Below the pieces are notes generated by a model. It was not told the DNA's origin, ran no database searches, and worked only from the letters and a program-made list of their open reading frames with translations. Below, piece by piece: positions 26,051-34,297 of a DNA stretch of 64,000 bases (its first letter is position 1; each line of letters opens with the position of its first letter). The position numbers and the translations under genes are program-made. The stretch comes from Enterobacter cancerogenus (GTDB lineage Bacteria > Pseudomonadota > Gammaproteobacteria > Enterobacterales > Enterobacteriaceae): assembly GCF_019047785.1 (NCBI RefSeq), contig NZ_CP077290.1, forward strand, positions 620,001 through 684,000. The letters run 5' to 3'.

Positions 26051-27646
26051 ATGAAGAAGATCGCGATTATAGGCGCGGGGCCTACCGGTATTTACACTTT
26101 TTATTCACTTCTCAGGAGTCAAACCCCTCTCGCTGTCACCGTGTTTGAAAAAGCAGACCAGGCTGGTGTGGGCATGCCCTACAGCGACGAGGACAATTCG
26201 CGGCTGATGTTGGCTAATATCGCCAGTATCGAGATCCCGCCGCTCTTTATAACCTACCTGGACTGGCTCAGGACGCAAAGCCAGACACATCTCACACGCT
26301 ACGGCGTGGATAAATCGACGCTGCATGAACGACAGTTTTTGCCGCGCATTCTGCTGGGCGAGTACTTTCGCGACCGCTTTTTAGCCATTGTGCAAGAAGC
26401 GCAGCGCCGCGGATTCGATGTCCAGGTGCATGAATCCGCCCCGGTTACCGACCTTGATGTCCGGGAAGACGGCGTGACCCTCTGCGTCAATGACGCCCCC
26501 TTTGACGATAAATTTGATCTCGCGGTTATCGCCACCGGCCACGTCTGGCCCGAAGACGATGAAGCATCAAAAACATTCTTCCCGAGCCCGTGGTCGGGCC
26601 TGATGGACGCCAAAATTCCGCCCTGCCGTGTCGGGATTATGGGCACCTCGCTCAGCGGGCTGGATGCGGCCATGGCGGTGGTGATCCAGCATGGACGCTT
26701 TGTTGACGACAGGTTTGAGCTGGACGACAAAAGCCAGGATCTGAAAATTGTGCTGATGTCGCGCACGGGCATTCTGCCCGAGGCGGATTTTTACTGCCCT
26801 ATCCCCTATGAACCGCTGTCGATCCTGACCGACGCGGCTGCCGACGCCGAAATCGCAAAAGGCCCGGAGGGATTGCTCGACCGGATTTTTGCCCTGATGG
26901 TCAGGGAACTTGAACAGGCCGACCCGCAGTGGAGCGAGGCGATTGCCCTGAATACGCTGGATCCCGATACTGTTTTTGATGCCTGGTTCGCCGATCGCAA
27001 ACGTCACGATCCCTTCTCGTGGGCGGAGGATAACCTTCGCGAGGTAGAGCGAAACAAACGCGATAAACGCACCGTTGCCTGGCGCTACACCGTCCTGCGG
27101 CTGCATGAGGTGGTTCAGGAAGTGGTGCATCATCTGGATGACCGGGACGCAGAACGATTCAAGCGGGGGCTGGCGCGGGTGTTTATTGATAATTATGCAG
27201 CCATCCCCTCTCAGTCGATTCGCAGGCTGCTGGCCCTTCGGGAAGCGGGGATCATCAGCGTGCTGGCGCTTGGCGAGGATTACGACCTGGATATCGGGAG
27301 CGATCAAACCGCCATCAGAACCGGCGAGACCACCTACCGCTTCGACGTGTTCATTGATGCTCGCGGGCAAAAGCCCCTCAAAACGAAGGATCTGCCCTTC
27401 CCTTCGCTGCGCAAACAGCTGCTGGCAACGGGGGATGAGATACCGGACGTTGGAGAGGACTATACCCTGCGCGCGCCCGAGGCACTACGCGGGCGGATTG
27501 CGTTTGGAGCGATACCGTGGCTCATGCACGACCATCCCTTTGTTCAGGGGCTGGCAGAAAGCGCAGAGATGGGTGAAGCGATGGCAAAAGCGGTGTCGCA
27601 ACCGGCAGTGCGATCGCGCAAGAAATTGCAGTTTGTAGAGAACTAA
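26051..27646 (+). CDS. ydhS: FAD/NAD(P)-binding protein YdhS
   Basis: 531 residues, closely matching E. coli YdhS (534). The N-terminal Rossmann motif KKIAIIGAGPTGIYTF binds the dinucleotide. A second GxGxxG-like segment (GIMGTSLSGLDAAM) is at about 195-210, and FDVFIDARGQKPLK lies near the end of the NAD_binding_9 family fold. The reaction is unknown. The ATG at 26051 gives AGGAAGG at 6-bp spacing, better than the ATG at 26045, which abuts it. It marks return to the conserved backbone after accessory block 1. Confidence 0.88.
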   Translation: MKKIAIIGAGPTGIYTFYSLLRSQTPLAVTVFEKADQAGVGMPYSDEDNSRLMLANIASIEIPPLFITYLDWLRTQSQTHLTRYGVDKSTLHERQFLPRILLGEYFRDRFLAIVQEAQRRGFDVQVHESAPVTDLDVREDGVTLCVNDAPFDDKFDLAVIATGHVWPEDDEASKTFFPSPWSGLMDAKIPPCRVGIMGTSLSGLDAAMAVVIQHGRFVDDRFELDDKSQDLKIVLMSRTGILPEADFYCPIPYEPLSILTDAAADAEIAKGPEGLLDRIFALMVRELEQADPQWSEAIALNTLDPDTVFDAWFADRKRHDPFSWAEDNLREVERNKRDKRTVAWRYTVLRLHEVVQEVVHHLDDRDAERFKRGLARVFIDNYAAIPSQSIRRLLALREAGIISVLALGEDYDLDIGSDQTAIRTGETTYRFDVFIDARGQKPLKTKDLPFPSLRKQLLATGDEIPDVGEDYTLRAPEALRGRIAFGAIPWLMHDHPFVQGLAESAEMGEAMAKAVSQPAVRSRKKLQFVEN

Positions 27647-27674
27647 CAGGGCTTCCGTGCCCTTTGATGGCTGA

Positions 27675-28316
27675 TTACTCGAAGAATACGCTCGGGTTTT
27701 CAGACAATGACACGAAGGTTTTGGTGTCTTTATCAAGGGCACGAATATCGCCGCTCTCGATATCATACACCCAGCCGTGCAGGCGAATGGCGTTGTTGCG
27801 CAGCCCGACCGCCACCGACGGGTGGGTTTTGATGTTGCTCAGCTGGGCAAAGACGTTTTCCTGCACCATCGCGTTCACTTTATCGATCGGGCGCTCCCAG
27901 CTTTTCTTCTCGACGACCGCTTTAGCGGCATCGGAATAGCGCAGCCAGTGCGAAACGGCAGGCATTGGCTCCAGGTTGGCGTTATCGGCAATCGCCTTCA
28001 TTGCACCACAGTTGGAGTGACCGCAGATCACGATGTCGGTTACGCCCAGCGCCACAACTGCATACTCAATCGTGGCAGACACGCCGCCAGGCTCTGGCCC
28101 GAACGGCGGCACGATGTTGCCAGCATTACGAATGACAAAAAGCTGTCCCGGCTCTTGCTGCGTAACCAGTTCCGGGACCAGACGGCTGTCGGAGCAAGAG
28201 ATGAACAGCGCTTTGGGATTCTGACTGGACGCTAAACTGCGGAAGAGCTCTTTACGTTGCGGGAAAATCTCTTTTTGAAAGCTGAGAAAACCTTCAATGA
28301 TATGTTGCATAGCCAT
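27675..28316 (-). CDS. Beta-class carbonic anhydrase (CynT-like)
   Basis: 213 residues. It interconverts CO2 and bicarbonate in the cytosol. Zinc ligands are in [13 protein letters not shown] (Cys, with the Asp-Arg dyad) and [10 protein letters not shown] (His and Cys). [17 protein letters not shown] and [11 protein letters not shown] are segments shared with E. coli CynT. There is no cynS (cyanase) or cynX nearby, so it is a stand-alone CynT-type enzyme rather than part of a cyanate operon. Confidence 0.92.
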   Translation of the reverse strand: MAMQHIIEGFLSFQKEIFPQRKELFRSLASSQNPKALFISCSDSRLVPELVTQQEPGQLFVIRNAGNIVPPFGPEPGGVSATIEYAVVALGVTDIVICGHSNCGAMKAIADNANLEPMPAVSHWLRYSDAAKAVVEKKSWERPIDKVNAMVQENVFAQLSNIKTHPSVAVGLRNNAIRLHGWVYDIESGDIRALDKDTKTFVSLSENPSVFFE

Positions 28317-28381
28317 TTCTCTTTTATCTGTTTTAGTTTAGGTATGATCGCGATCACACTCGTAAAGTTAACCACCGCGCT

Positions 28382-29164
28382 TTAGTCCAGACAAGCAATA
28401 TATTTCTGGCCCGACCGCTGCACAATCTCATCCGCTTTCGCCAGTACGTTCTGCCCTTCAAACGCGCCATAAAGACGCTGATAACGTTTGCCCATCAGCC
28501 GGTCCGTCACCTGCGCTACGGTTGCAGCAGGCAGCGGAAGCATGTTGGGGTAGCTCCACATAAACGAGACGGCGGTTTGACCTGGGGTGACCTGAAGAAT
28601 GTCTCCGGCCAGTAAAACCCCGTCGCCGTCCTGCCAGTGCAGCACCGTGCCCCCGGCAAAGTGTCCGCCAAGGCGCAGAAGCGTGACCGACGGCGCGATC
28701 TCCAGCGCGTCGCCTTCCCAGAAGTGGAGCGCCGGGCTGTCGCGCATTACCCATTCGCGGTCGCTGGCATGGAGATAAACCGGGGCATCAAAGGCCTCGG
28801 CCCAGTCCTGCATCGTCGTGTAGTAATGAGGATGCGAGATCGCGATGGCGCTGATGCCGCCGAGCGCCGTGACCAGCGATCGGGTAGCCGGATCAAGGTT
28901 CGCGATGCAATCCCAGAGAATATTGCCGTGGGCGGTCCGCAACAGGAATGCCCGCTGGCTGATGGCAAATGCCGGAACGGTTTTCAGGGCCAGCAACTGC
29001 GGCTCCAGCTGCTGCCATTTGTTGGTGTGCGTTGCGGTGACGCTGTCAAAATCCATCCATGCCTGCCCGGTAGCCGGAACGTACTGGCGTTCATCTTCGC
29101 AAATCGGGCATCTGTCAGGCTGGCGATCGTAAGAGGTGCCGCAGGTTTTACAGAGCGTAATCAT
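28382..29164 (-). CDS. MBL-fold metallohydrolase with N-terminal zinc ribbon
   Basis: 260 residues. Two CxxC pairs at the start (LCKTCGTSYDRQPDRCPICED) form a rubredoxin-like zinc ribbon. The metallo-beta-lactamase fold follows, with AISHPHYYTTMQDW in place of the canonical HxHxDH, GGHFAGGTVLHW and VLLAGDILQ. The usual HxHxDH is thus altered to HPHYY, so metal binding and activity are uncertain. No substrate can be named. A short acidic peptide gene is divergent from it. Confidence 0.8.
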   Translation of the reverse strand: MITLCKTCGTSYDRQPDRCPICEDERQYVPATGQAWMDFDSVTATHTNKWQQLEPQLLALKTVPAFAISQRAFLLRTAHGNILWDCIANLDPATRSLVTALGGISAIAISHPHYYTTMQDWAEAFDAPVYLHASDREWVMRDSPALHFWEGDALEIAPSVTLLRLGGHFAGGTVLHWQDGDGVLLAGDILQVTPGQTAVSFMWSYPNMLPLPAATVAQVTDRLMGKRYQRLYGAFEGQNVLAKADEIVQRSGQKYIACLD

Positions 29165-29289
29165 CAGGTTTCCTCAGCGATAAACCACTGAGTATGGCAG
29201 GGATTATTCTTATGTGCTGCACGGTACATTGCAGGCGCATTTTGCCCTATACTCTGCCAGTATCAAAAACTGAACCAGGCAGGTGTCCT

Positions 29290-29430
29290 ATGGAAATTGA
29301 TCTCGATAACTTAGTGTTTAACGGGCTGGATGAAGCAGAAGAGCGTAACGCGGAACGTCTTGATGACGCGGACAAAAAGGCCCAGGCGATTGTCGCCGAC
29401 GATGACTGCGGCGACGCCTGCAAGATCTGA
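29290..29430 (+). CDS. Small acidic protein ending in a Cys-x3-Cys motif, function unknown
   Basis: 46 residues starting MEIDLDNLVFNGLDEAEERN and ending DDDCGDACKI. It is rich in Asp/Glu, with a strongly acidic middle and the only two cysteines at the end. The ATG at 29290 is preceded by CAGGTGTCCT. A strong terminator follows, supporting a transcribed unit. I do not recognise the family. A redox or metal-binding tail is conceivable. The longer upstream reading is not credible. Confidence 0.65.
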   Translation: MEIDLDNLVFNGLDEAEERNAERLDDADKKAQAIVADDDCGDACKI

Positions 29431-29436
29431 TGAGAA

Positions 29437-29463
29437 AGCACCGGTGACCCGGTGCTTTTTTTA
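29437..29463 (+). terminator. Terminator after the small acidic protein gene
   Basis: AGCACCGG-tgac-CCGGTGCT followed by a long T run. Confidence 0.93.
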
Positions 29464-29478
29464 TTATCGTTTCATCCC

Positions 29479-30885
29479 TTAATTTTCAGGGACATGCTTG
29501 AATCCGCTCAGCATTAACATGATGCTCTCGTCCGACGAGGCCGGCTGGAACTGATAGTGATTCCCCTGCCGATCGCCCCCGATATACCATGAAATTTCCG
29601 TTTTGCCTTCGGCCAGCGCCTTGCGTACGGCTTTGTCCACATCGACCATGCGATACTCGCGCGAATGGTTTAGATAGAGCACGGCATCAGACCGGTAGTT
29701 ACACGCCGGGCGCGAGGTCCAGCGCACGGTGGCCGGATCCCAGTCGTTGCTGGCCGGGTAGAAGAAGATCTGATCGGCACCGTTGGTCTCAACCTTCCCG
29801 CCGAAGATCCGCACGCGATACTTGAACTGCGAGGCGTCCTGGCCTGCTGGCAGCGGTGGGATTTTAAATTTCACCAGCGACAGGGTTTCGGCGTTGCGGG
29901 TGCGCCCGCCGTTCTGCCAGTTATCCTGAACCAGTAGCACCTGCGGCGCAGGCTGGGACGCGTCAGGCTCCTGACTGCTAAGCCAGACGTTCGCTTTCGG
30001 TATGGAATAGCCGTAAGGCACGGTGGTACCGCAGTCCATTCCCCGGTTCATACACCGGTCAGTCATAAAACGCGCCCCCTCTTCGGTCCAGCCGTTCATA
30101 AAGTCGGCATGGGCCGTGTACAGGCTGCCCCAGCGCTCCTCACGCTCGTTACCGTGCATGATCGGATCCATAGACAATTGCACTTTTGTGGTGTCCAGGG
30201 AGGTGATGGTCGGGAGTACCCAGGCCACGTTCATATTGACGGTGGGGATCTTCACCGGGAACCCGCTCGGGCAGGCGCCTTTGATGTCGTAGGTGGCATT
30301 CGCGAGACCGTGAACCGGCTTCAGGTTGACGCCATCCCAGCAGTTCGGAAACTGTATGCCAATATTAAACTGTACCGCATCCTTCGCTTTACGCAGGCCG
30401 CACGTTTCCCCCACCTTGTTGCTGTAGCCTTTGCCGTTCGCGCAAAGGAACGTGATGTGTGGGTTGGGCGCCGCGCCGTGGTGGTCTCCCGCCAGCAGCG
30501 ACAGCCCCGCCGGGAAAGGTGAAAGCGGCCAGGTATCGACGTGTGAGGCCTGATAGTAGGTTTTTTGGTAGGCCGGTTTCACCACCGTGCCGTCCGGCAG
30601 GCGCAGCGACGGCACCCAGTAGGCCGAGCTGTCGGCTTTGTTATCGCAGGTTGTCTCTTCGTGCTGGCGCAGCGTTTCACGGGTAGAGGCCGCGTCGGTA
30701 TGCCTGTTGCCAAAGAAGTCGTGCAGCATGGCCTGGTTGGGCATGCCGTACATCATGATCGCATCGTCGCCGAGCGTGTGGGAATAACTGCACTCCACGT
30801 GCGCCTGGGGGGCAGCATGAGCGGCGTGCATGGCAAACAGTAAAGCGGGGGCAGAAAGGGCTGTAGTGAGCGTGGTCCGTTTCAT
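29479..30885 (-). CDS. Secreted DUF1996 protein
   Basis: 468 residues from the ATG at 30885, at good spacing from GGAG (30888 is an alternative). Signal peptide MKRTTLTTALSAPALLFAMHAAHAA. The DUF1996 pattern is visible: SSAYWVPSLRLPDG at the N-terminal half, the central ANGKGYSN, IQFPNCWDGVNLKP, and a second half with FMNGWTEEGARF. A C-terminal extension (about 310-468) resembles a carbohydrate-binding or jelly-roll module (SLVKFKIPPLPAGQ...). DUF1996 is mostly known from fungi and actinobacteria, and its activity is not established. It is predicted extracellular or periplasmic. No operon partner is evident. Confidence 0.75.
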   Translation of the reverse strand: MKRTTLTTALSAPALLFAMHAAHAAPQAHVECSYSHTLGDDAIMMYGMPNQAMLHDFFGNRHTDAASTRETLRQHEETTCDNKADSSAYWVPSLRLPDGTVVKPAYQKTYYQASHVDTWPLSPFPAGLSLLAGDHHGAAPNPHITFLCANGKGYSNKVGETCGLRKAKDAVQFNIGIQFPNCWDGVNLKPVHGLANATYDIKGACPSGFPVKIPTVNMNVAWVLPTITSLDTTKVQLSMDPIMHGNEREERWGSLYTAHADFMNGWTEEGARFMTDRCMNRGMDCGTTVPYGYSIPKANVWLSSQEPDASQPAPQVLLVQDNWQNGGRTRNAETLSLVKFKIPPLPAGQDASQFKYRVRIFGGKVETNGADQIFFYPASNDWDPATVRWTSRPACNYRSDAVLYLNHSREYRMVDVDKAVRKALAEGKTEISWYIGGDRQGNHYQFQPASSDESIMLMLSGFKHVPEN

Positions 30886-31058
30886 CATTTTCTCCATGAA
30901 ATGAAAGGACCTATTGGTAACAAAAGCCGCCTGATTCACCGAGCGATTCACCGCCCGTTTTTCCGCGCCAAAGTGCTTTACACGGGCGTTTTAGCCCAGT
31001 TCAGGGCCAGGTTGCGCGCGGTGCCGTTGAGCGTGCGGGAACCACGCCGGGACAAACC

Positions 31059-31268
31059 TCAGCCGGCCAGGGCTTTCACCACTGTTTCCATCGCCTGGGT
31101 GGTCAGTTCGCTGCGTTTCACGCGCTGGTTCGCGAGTGCGGTACGCAGCACGCCGGCAATCACAATATGCTTCGGCTCCTGGCCCAGATCGCGCATCTCA
31201 AGAACGACCTTCCCCACCACCCGGCACATCTCCTGATACAGCGCTTCGTCTTTGGTCACATTGCCCAT
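31059..31268 (-). CDS. fumD: Fumarase D (YdhZ family)
   Basis: 69 residues, equal to E. coli FumD. MCRVVGKVVLEMRDLGQEPK and HIVIAGVLRTALAN are near-identical to it. Fumarase activity has been reported for the E. coli protein even though it is very small. The ATG at 31268 was chosen over 31277 because it gives MGNVTKDE as in E. coli and an 8-bp spacing from GGAG. In E. coli this gene lies directly before pykF; here the methionine transport and mtcBC block lies between them. Confidence 0.9.
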   Translation of the reverse strand: MGNVTKDEALYQEMCRVVGKVVLEMRDLGQEPKHIVIAGVLRTALANQRVKRSELTTQAMETVVKALAG

Positions 31269-31323
31269 CGTCATCACTCCGTTGCCCTAAACGGCCAGCT
31301 TAAATGATTCATCGGCTGGATAC

Positions 31324-31355
31324 AAAAAAAGCCCGGCGAGACGTTCACCGGGCTT
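31324..31355 (-). terminator. Terminator after the MetQ-like gene
   Basis: AAGCCCGG/CCGGGCTT arms with seven A on the plus strand, which is a T tract for the leftward transcript. Confidence 0.92.
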
Positions 31356-31374
31356 CATCTGTTTAATCAACGCA

Positions 31375-32187
31375 TCAGTTATTAACGGGGATCACCGCGC
31401 CTTTATATTTGGTGCGGATCCAGTCCTGAATCTCTTTGGAGTGCAGCACGTCCACCAGCGCAACGATATCTTTTTTCTTCTCGTCACCGCGATGCACGGT
31501 GATGATATTGGCGTACGGGTTGTTCTCACCGCTCTCGACTGCAATCGGGTCGTGAACCGGATCAAGGCCAGCGTCGATGGCGTAGTTGGCGTTAATCACC
31601 ACCGCCGCGCCTTCGTCGTTGTTGTACATCTGCGGCAGCAGAGAAGCTTCTACGTTAGGCGTAAACTGCAGCTTTTTCGGGTTCTCCACGATATCGCTGA
31701 TGCGCGCAGTCACTTTGTCGATGCCCGGCTTCAGCTTGATCACGCCCTCTTTCTCGAAGATGGAGAGGATGCGCCCCTCTTCAGACACCGCGTCGCGCAT
31801 GATAATTTTGCCGCCTTCCGGCAGATCCTTCAGCGATTTGTATTTTTTCGAGTAGATGCCGATTGGCTCAATGTGGATCGCGCCCGCGCTGACAAAATCG
31901 TAATCCTTGTCGCCCGCGTGATCTTTCAGCACGCTGTTAAGATAGGGAATATGCTGGAAGTAGTTAGCATCGATGTCGCGCCCCGCCAGCGCGGTGTTAG
32001 GCAGAATGTAGTCCTGGAACGGTTTGATCTCCAGATCGATACCCTGCTTCGCCAGGATCGGCTTCGCCTGCTCCAGAATTTCCGCGTGCGGTGTATTGGA
32101 TGCGCCCACGGTCAGCGTGTCGGCCCACGAGGCGAAGCTCAGGGCGCTCAGGGTGGCGGCGGCGATCAGCGTCAGCGTTTTTTTCAT
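31375..32187 (-). CDS. MetQ/NlpA-family substrate-binding protein without lipobox
   Basis: 270 residues. Signal peptide MKKTLTLIAAATLSALSFASWA precedes DTLTVGASNTPHAEIL, the MetQ start of the mature domain. There is no cysteine at the cleavage site, so unlike E. coli MetQ it should be a soluble periplasmic protein. The binding fold has FQDYILPNTALAGRDIDANYFQHIPYL and GAAVVINANYAIDAGLDP, the methionine-binding-type core. It is the last gene of a metNIQ-like operon that diverges from mtcBC, so methionine or cystathionine is a reasonable ligand. Confidence 0.88.
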   Translation of the reverse strand: MKKTLTLIAAATLSALSFASWADTLTVGASNTPHAEILEQAKPILAKQGIDLEIKPFQDYILPNTALAGRDIDANYFQHIPYLNSVLKDHAGDKDYDFVSAGAIHIEPIGIYSKKYKSLKDLPEGGKIIMRDAVSEEGRILSIFEKEGVIKLKPGIDKVTARISDIVENPKKLQFTPNVEASLLPQMYNNDEGAAVVINANYAIDAGLDPVHDPIAVESGENNPYANIITVHRGDEKKKDIVALVDVLHSKEIQDWIRTKYKGAVIPVNN

Positions 32188-32214
32188 GATATGGTTCCTG
32201 TGTGTTATTAGAGA

Positions 32215-32883
32215 TTATCTTTTGTCTAACAGTGAAGTAATGACATCGCCGCAGAACTGGATAATGAAAACGATGATCAAAATGGTCACCGTTGCCACCA
32301 GCGTGACGTCACCGTGGTTGCGCTGGAATCCTTCCAGATAGGCCAGGTTTCCCAACCCGCCGGCACCAATCACTCCCGCCATCGCGCTGTAGCTCACCAG
32401 CGCGATGAGCGTCACTGTGATACCTGAAACCAGTGCGGGTGATGATTCCGGGAGTAAAACCCGAAACACTAACGTGCTCAGCCGGGCTCCCATGGAACGC
32501 GTGGCTTCGATTACCCCTTTGTCCACTTCGCGCAGGGCAATCTCAACCAGACGCGCATAGAAAGGTGCCGCGCCAACAATCAGAGCAGGCAGCGCCGCGT
32601 TGGCCCCGAGAATGGTGCCGACAATCGTTTTCGTGAACGGGATCAGCAGTACGATCAGAATGATGAACGGGATAGAGCGGAACACGTTCACCACAATCGA
32701 GATCACGCTGTAGACCGTACGGTTCTGAAACAGCCCGCCGCGCGCGGTTAAAAACAGCGCCAGGCCAAGCACGATGCCCAGCACAAACGTCGCCACCCCG
32801 GACAGCGCCGTCATGTACAGGGTCTCCTGGGTTGCAGACCAGAGCTGGTCCCACTTCAGATGCGGAAAGAGATTCTCAGCCAT
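32215..32883 (-). CDS. MetI-like ABC transporter permease
   Basis: 222 residues with five to six membrane segments. ATRSMGARLSTLVFRVLLPESSPALVSG is the EAA loop of MetI-type permeases. It overlaps the ATP-binding gene by 8 bp (ATG at 32883, stop of the ATPase at 32876). It forms the membrane channel for the binding protein encoded next. Similarity is to MetI rather than to other amino-acid permeases. The start is MAENLFPHLKWDQLW. Confidence 0.9.
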   Translation of the reverse strand: MAENLFPHLKWDQLWSATQETLYMTALSGVATFVLGIVLGLALFLTARGGLFQNRTVYSVISIVVNVFRSIPFIILIVLLIPFTKTIVGTILGANAALPALIVGAAPFYARLVEIALREVDKGVIEATRSMGARLSTLVFRVLLPESSPALVSGITVTLIALVSYSAMAGVIGAGGLGNLAYLEGFQRNHGDVTLVATVTILIIVFIIQFCGDVITSLLDKR

Positions 32884-33898
32884 GCTTCACGACCTCGCCT
32901 TCAATATCGCTGTGCTGCAAATCGGCGAGGATATTGTTCAGTTGTTCATCGGATGCCACCACGTGCACCCACAGTTGTCCAAATACCCCGTGGGCGGTTT
33001 GGGTCATTTTTCCGTGCAGAATATTAAACGGCAGGCCGTAGCGCAGGGTCAGTTCGCCCACAACCGGACGGTGCGTGCTGTGCCCGGTGAAGGTCAGCCT
33101 GATCACCGTGCCCTCCAGCGCGTTCGCCAGTTCGGCATTAAAGCTTTCATCCTCGGCGTACTGGCTCACCTGACGGACAAACTGTTGGGTAATCGGCTGC
33201 TGCGGATGCGTAAAGACGCTCAGGACCTCTCCCTCTTCCACCACTTTGCCGTTTTCCATCACCGCCACGCGGTCGCAAATTTTGCGCACCACGTGCATTT
33301 CGTGGGTGATCAGCACGATGGTCAGCTTAAAGCGACGGTTAATGTCCGAAAGCAGATCGAGGATCTGATCGGTGGTCTGCGGATCAAGCGCAGAGGTGGC
33401 CTCATCGCACAAGAGCACGTCAGGGTTATTCGCCAGCGCACGGGCGATGCCGACACGCTGTTTTTGACCGCCGCTCAGCTGAGACGGATAGGCATTTTCG
33501 CGCCCCTTCAGCCCAACCAGCTCTACCAGTTCGGCCACGCGAGCCTTGATCCGGGCTTTAGGGACACCCGCAATTTGCATCGAAAAGGCGATATTCTCAT
33601 TCACCGTACGCGACCACAGCAGGTTGAAGTGCTGGAAAACCATGCTGATTTTCAGGCGTGCCTGTCGCAGCGCTTCGCCTTTTGCGGCGGAAATATCCTG
33701 CCCGTTGATGGTCACGCTACCGACGCTTGGCTTTTCAAGGCCATTGAGCAGGCGAATTAAGGTACTTTTCCCCGCGCCGCTGTAGCCGATAATGCCGTAA
33801 ATTTGGCCCTGCTCCACCGTCAGATTGACGTTATCAACCGCCGTGAGCGCCACCTTTCCGTTGTCAAAAATCTTCGAAATGTTCCTGAGTACTATCAT
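32876..33898 (-). CDS. MetN-like ABC transporter ATP-binding subunit
   Basis: 340 residues from the ATG at 33898 (MIVLRNISKIFDNG), close to MetN (343). Walker A IGYSGAGKSTLI, signature LSGGQKQRVGIARAL, Walker B VLLCDEATSALDP, and H-loop THEMHVVRKI are all visible. A C-terminal regulatory NIL domain (about 265-340) binds methionine and closes the transporter when the amino acid is abundant. The earlier ATG at 33988 gives a non-homologous extension. It heads the operon. Confidence 0.93.
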   Translation of the reverse strand: MIVLRNISKIFDNGKVALTAVDNVNLTVEQGQIYGIIGYSGAGKSTLIRLLNGLEKPSVGSVTINGQDISAAKGEALRQARLKISMVFQHFNLLWSRTVNENIAFSMQIAGVPKARIKARVAELVELVGLKGRENAYPSQLSGGQKQRVGIARALANNPDVLLCDEATSALDPQTTDQILDLLSDINRRFKLTIVLITHEMHVVRKICDRVAVMENGKVVEEGEVLSVFTHPQQPITQQFVRQVSQYAEDESFNAELANALEGTVIRLTFTGHSTHRPVVGELTLRYGLPFNILHGKMTQTAHGVFGQLWVHVVASDEQLNNILADLQHSDIEGEVVKHG

Positions 33899-34297
33899 TC
33901 TTATTCTGATCCGTTCCGCATTTAGCGGTTTAGCAGTATGGATGTCCAAAAGAGAGTAAACAGCCGTTATCAACTTTGAAATGACCAAAATGGAATGTCT
34001 TATAACCTGATGAAATAAGAGGCGCAGCTACAGCCTGCGAGCCTGTTAGATGAATTTCAGCAATTGATTTCTGGCGAATGCATATACCGCCGCGCTCAGC
34101 CGGCAAAATCGGCTATTTTTAGCGCAAAACAGGTCGATTTGGCCATCCTCACTTCCAGAGCACTTTACGTCTTGCTGTCTTTCCCCCCCGAAACGGTATG
34201 AATATTCCTTTCTGTCATAACTGGCAGTGAAAGGTTCTTTATTGAGAAAATTTCAGGGTCCTATCATCCGGTCATGAAATCCTGAAAGGACATGACC
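33899..34297. other. Divergent control region between the metNIQ-like operon and mtcBC
   Basis: About 400 bp with no gene. A weak terminator-like hairpin AGCCG-7nt-CGGCTATTTTT is at 34098-34120. No clear tandem MetJ boxes (AGACGTCT) were found, so control by CysB or another regulator is possible. Confidence 0.5.

Noticed and set aside
32774..33760. A 328-codon open frame opposite the MetN-like gene
   Set aside because: Antisense shadow; the opposite strand has complete Walker A, signature and Walker B motifs.
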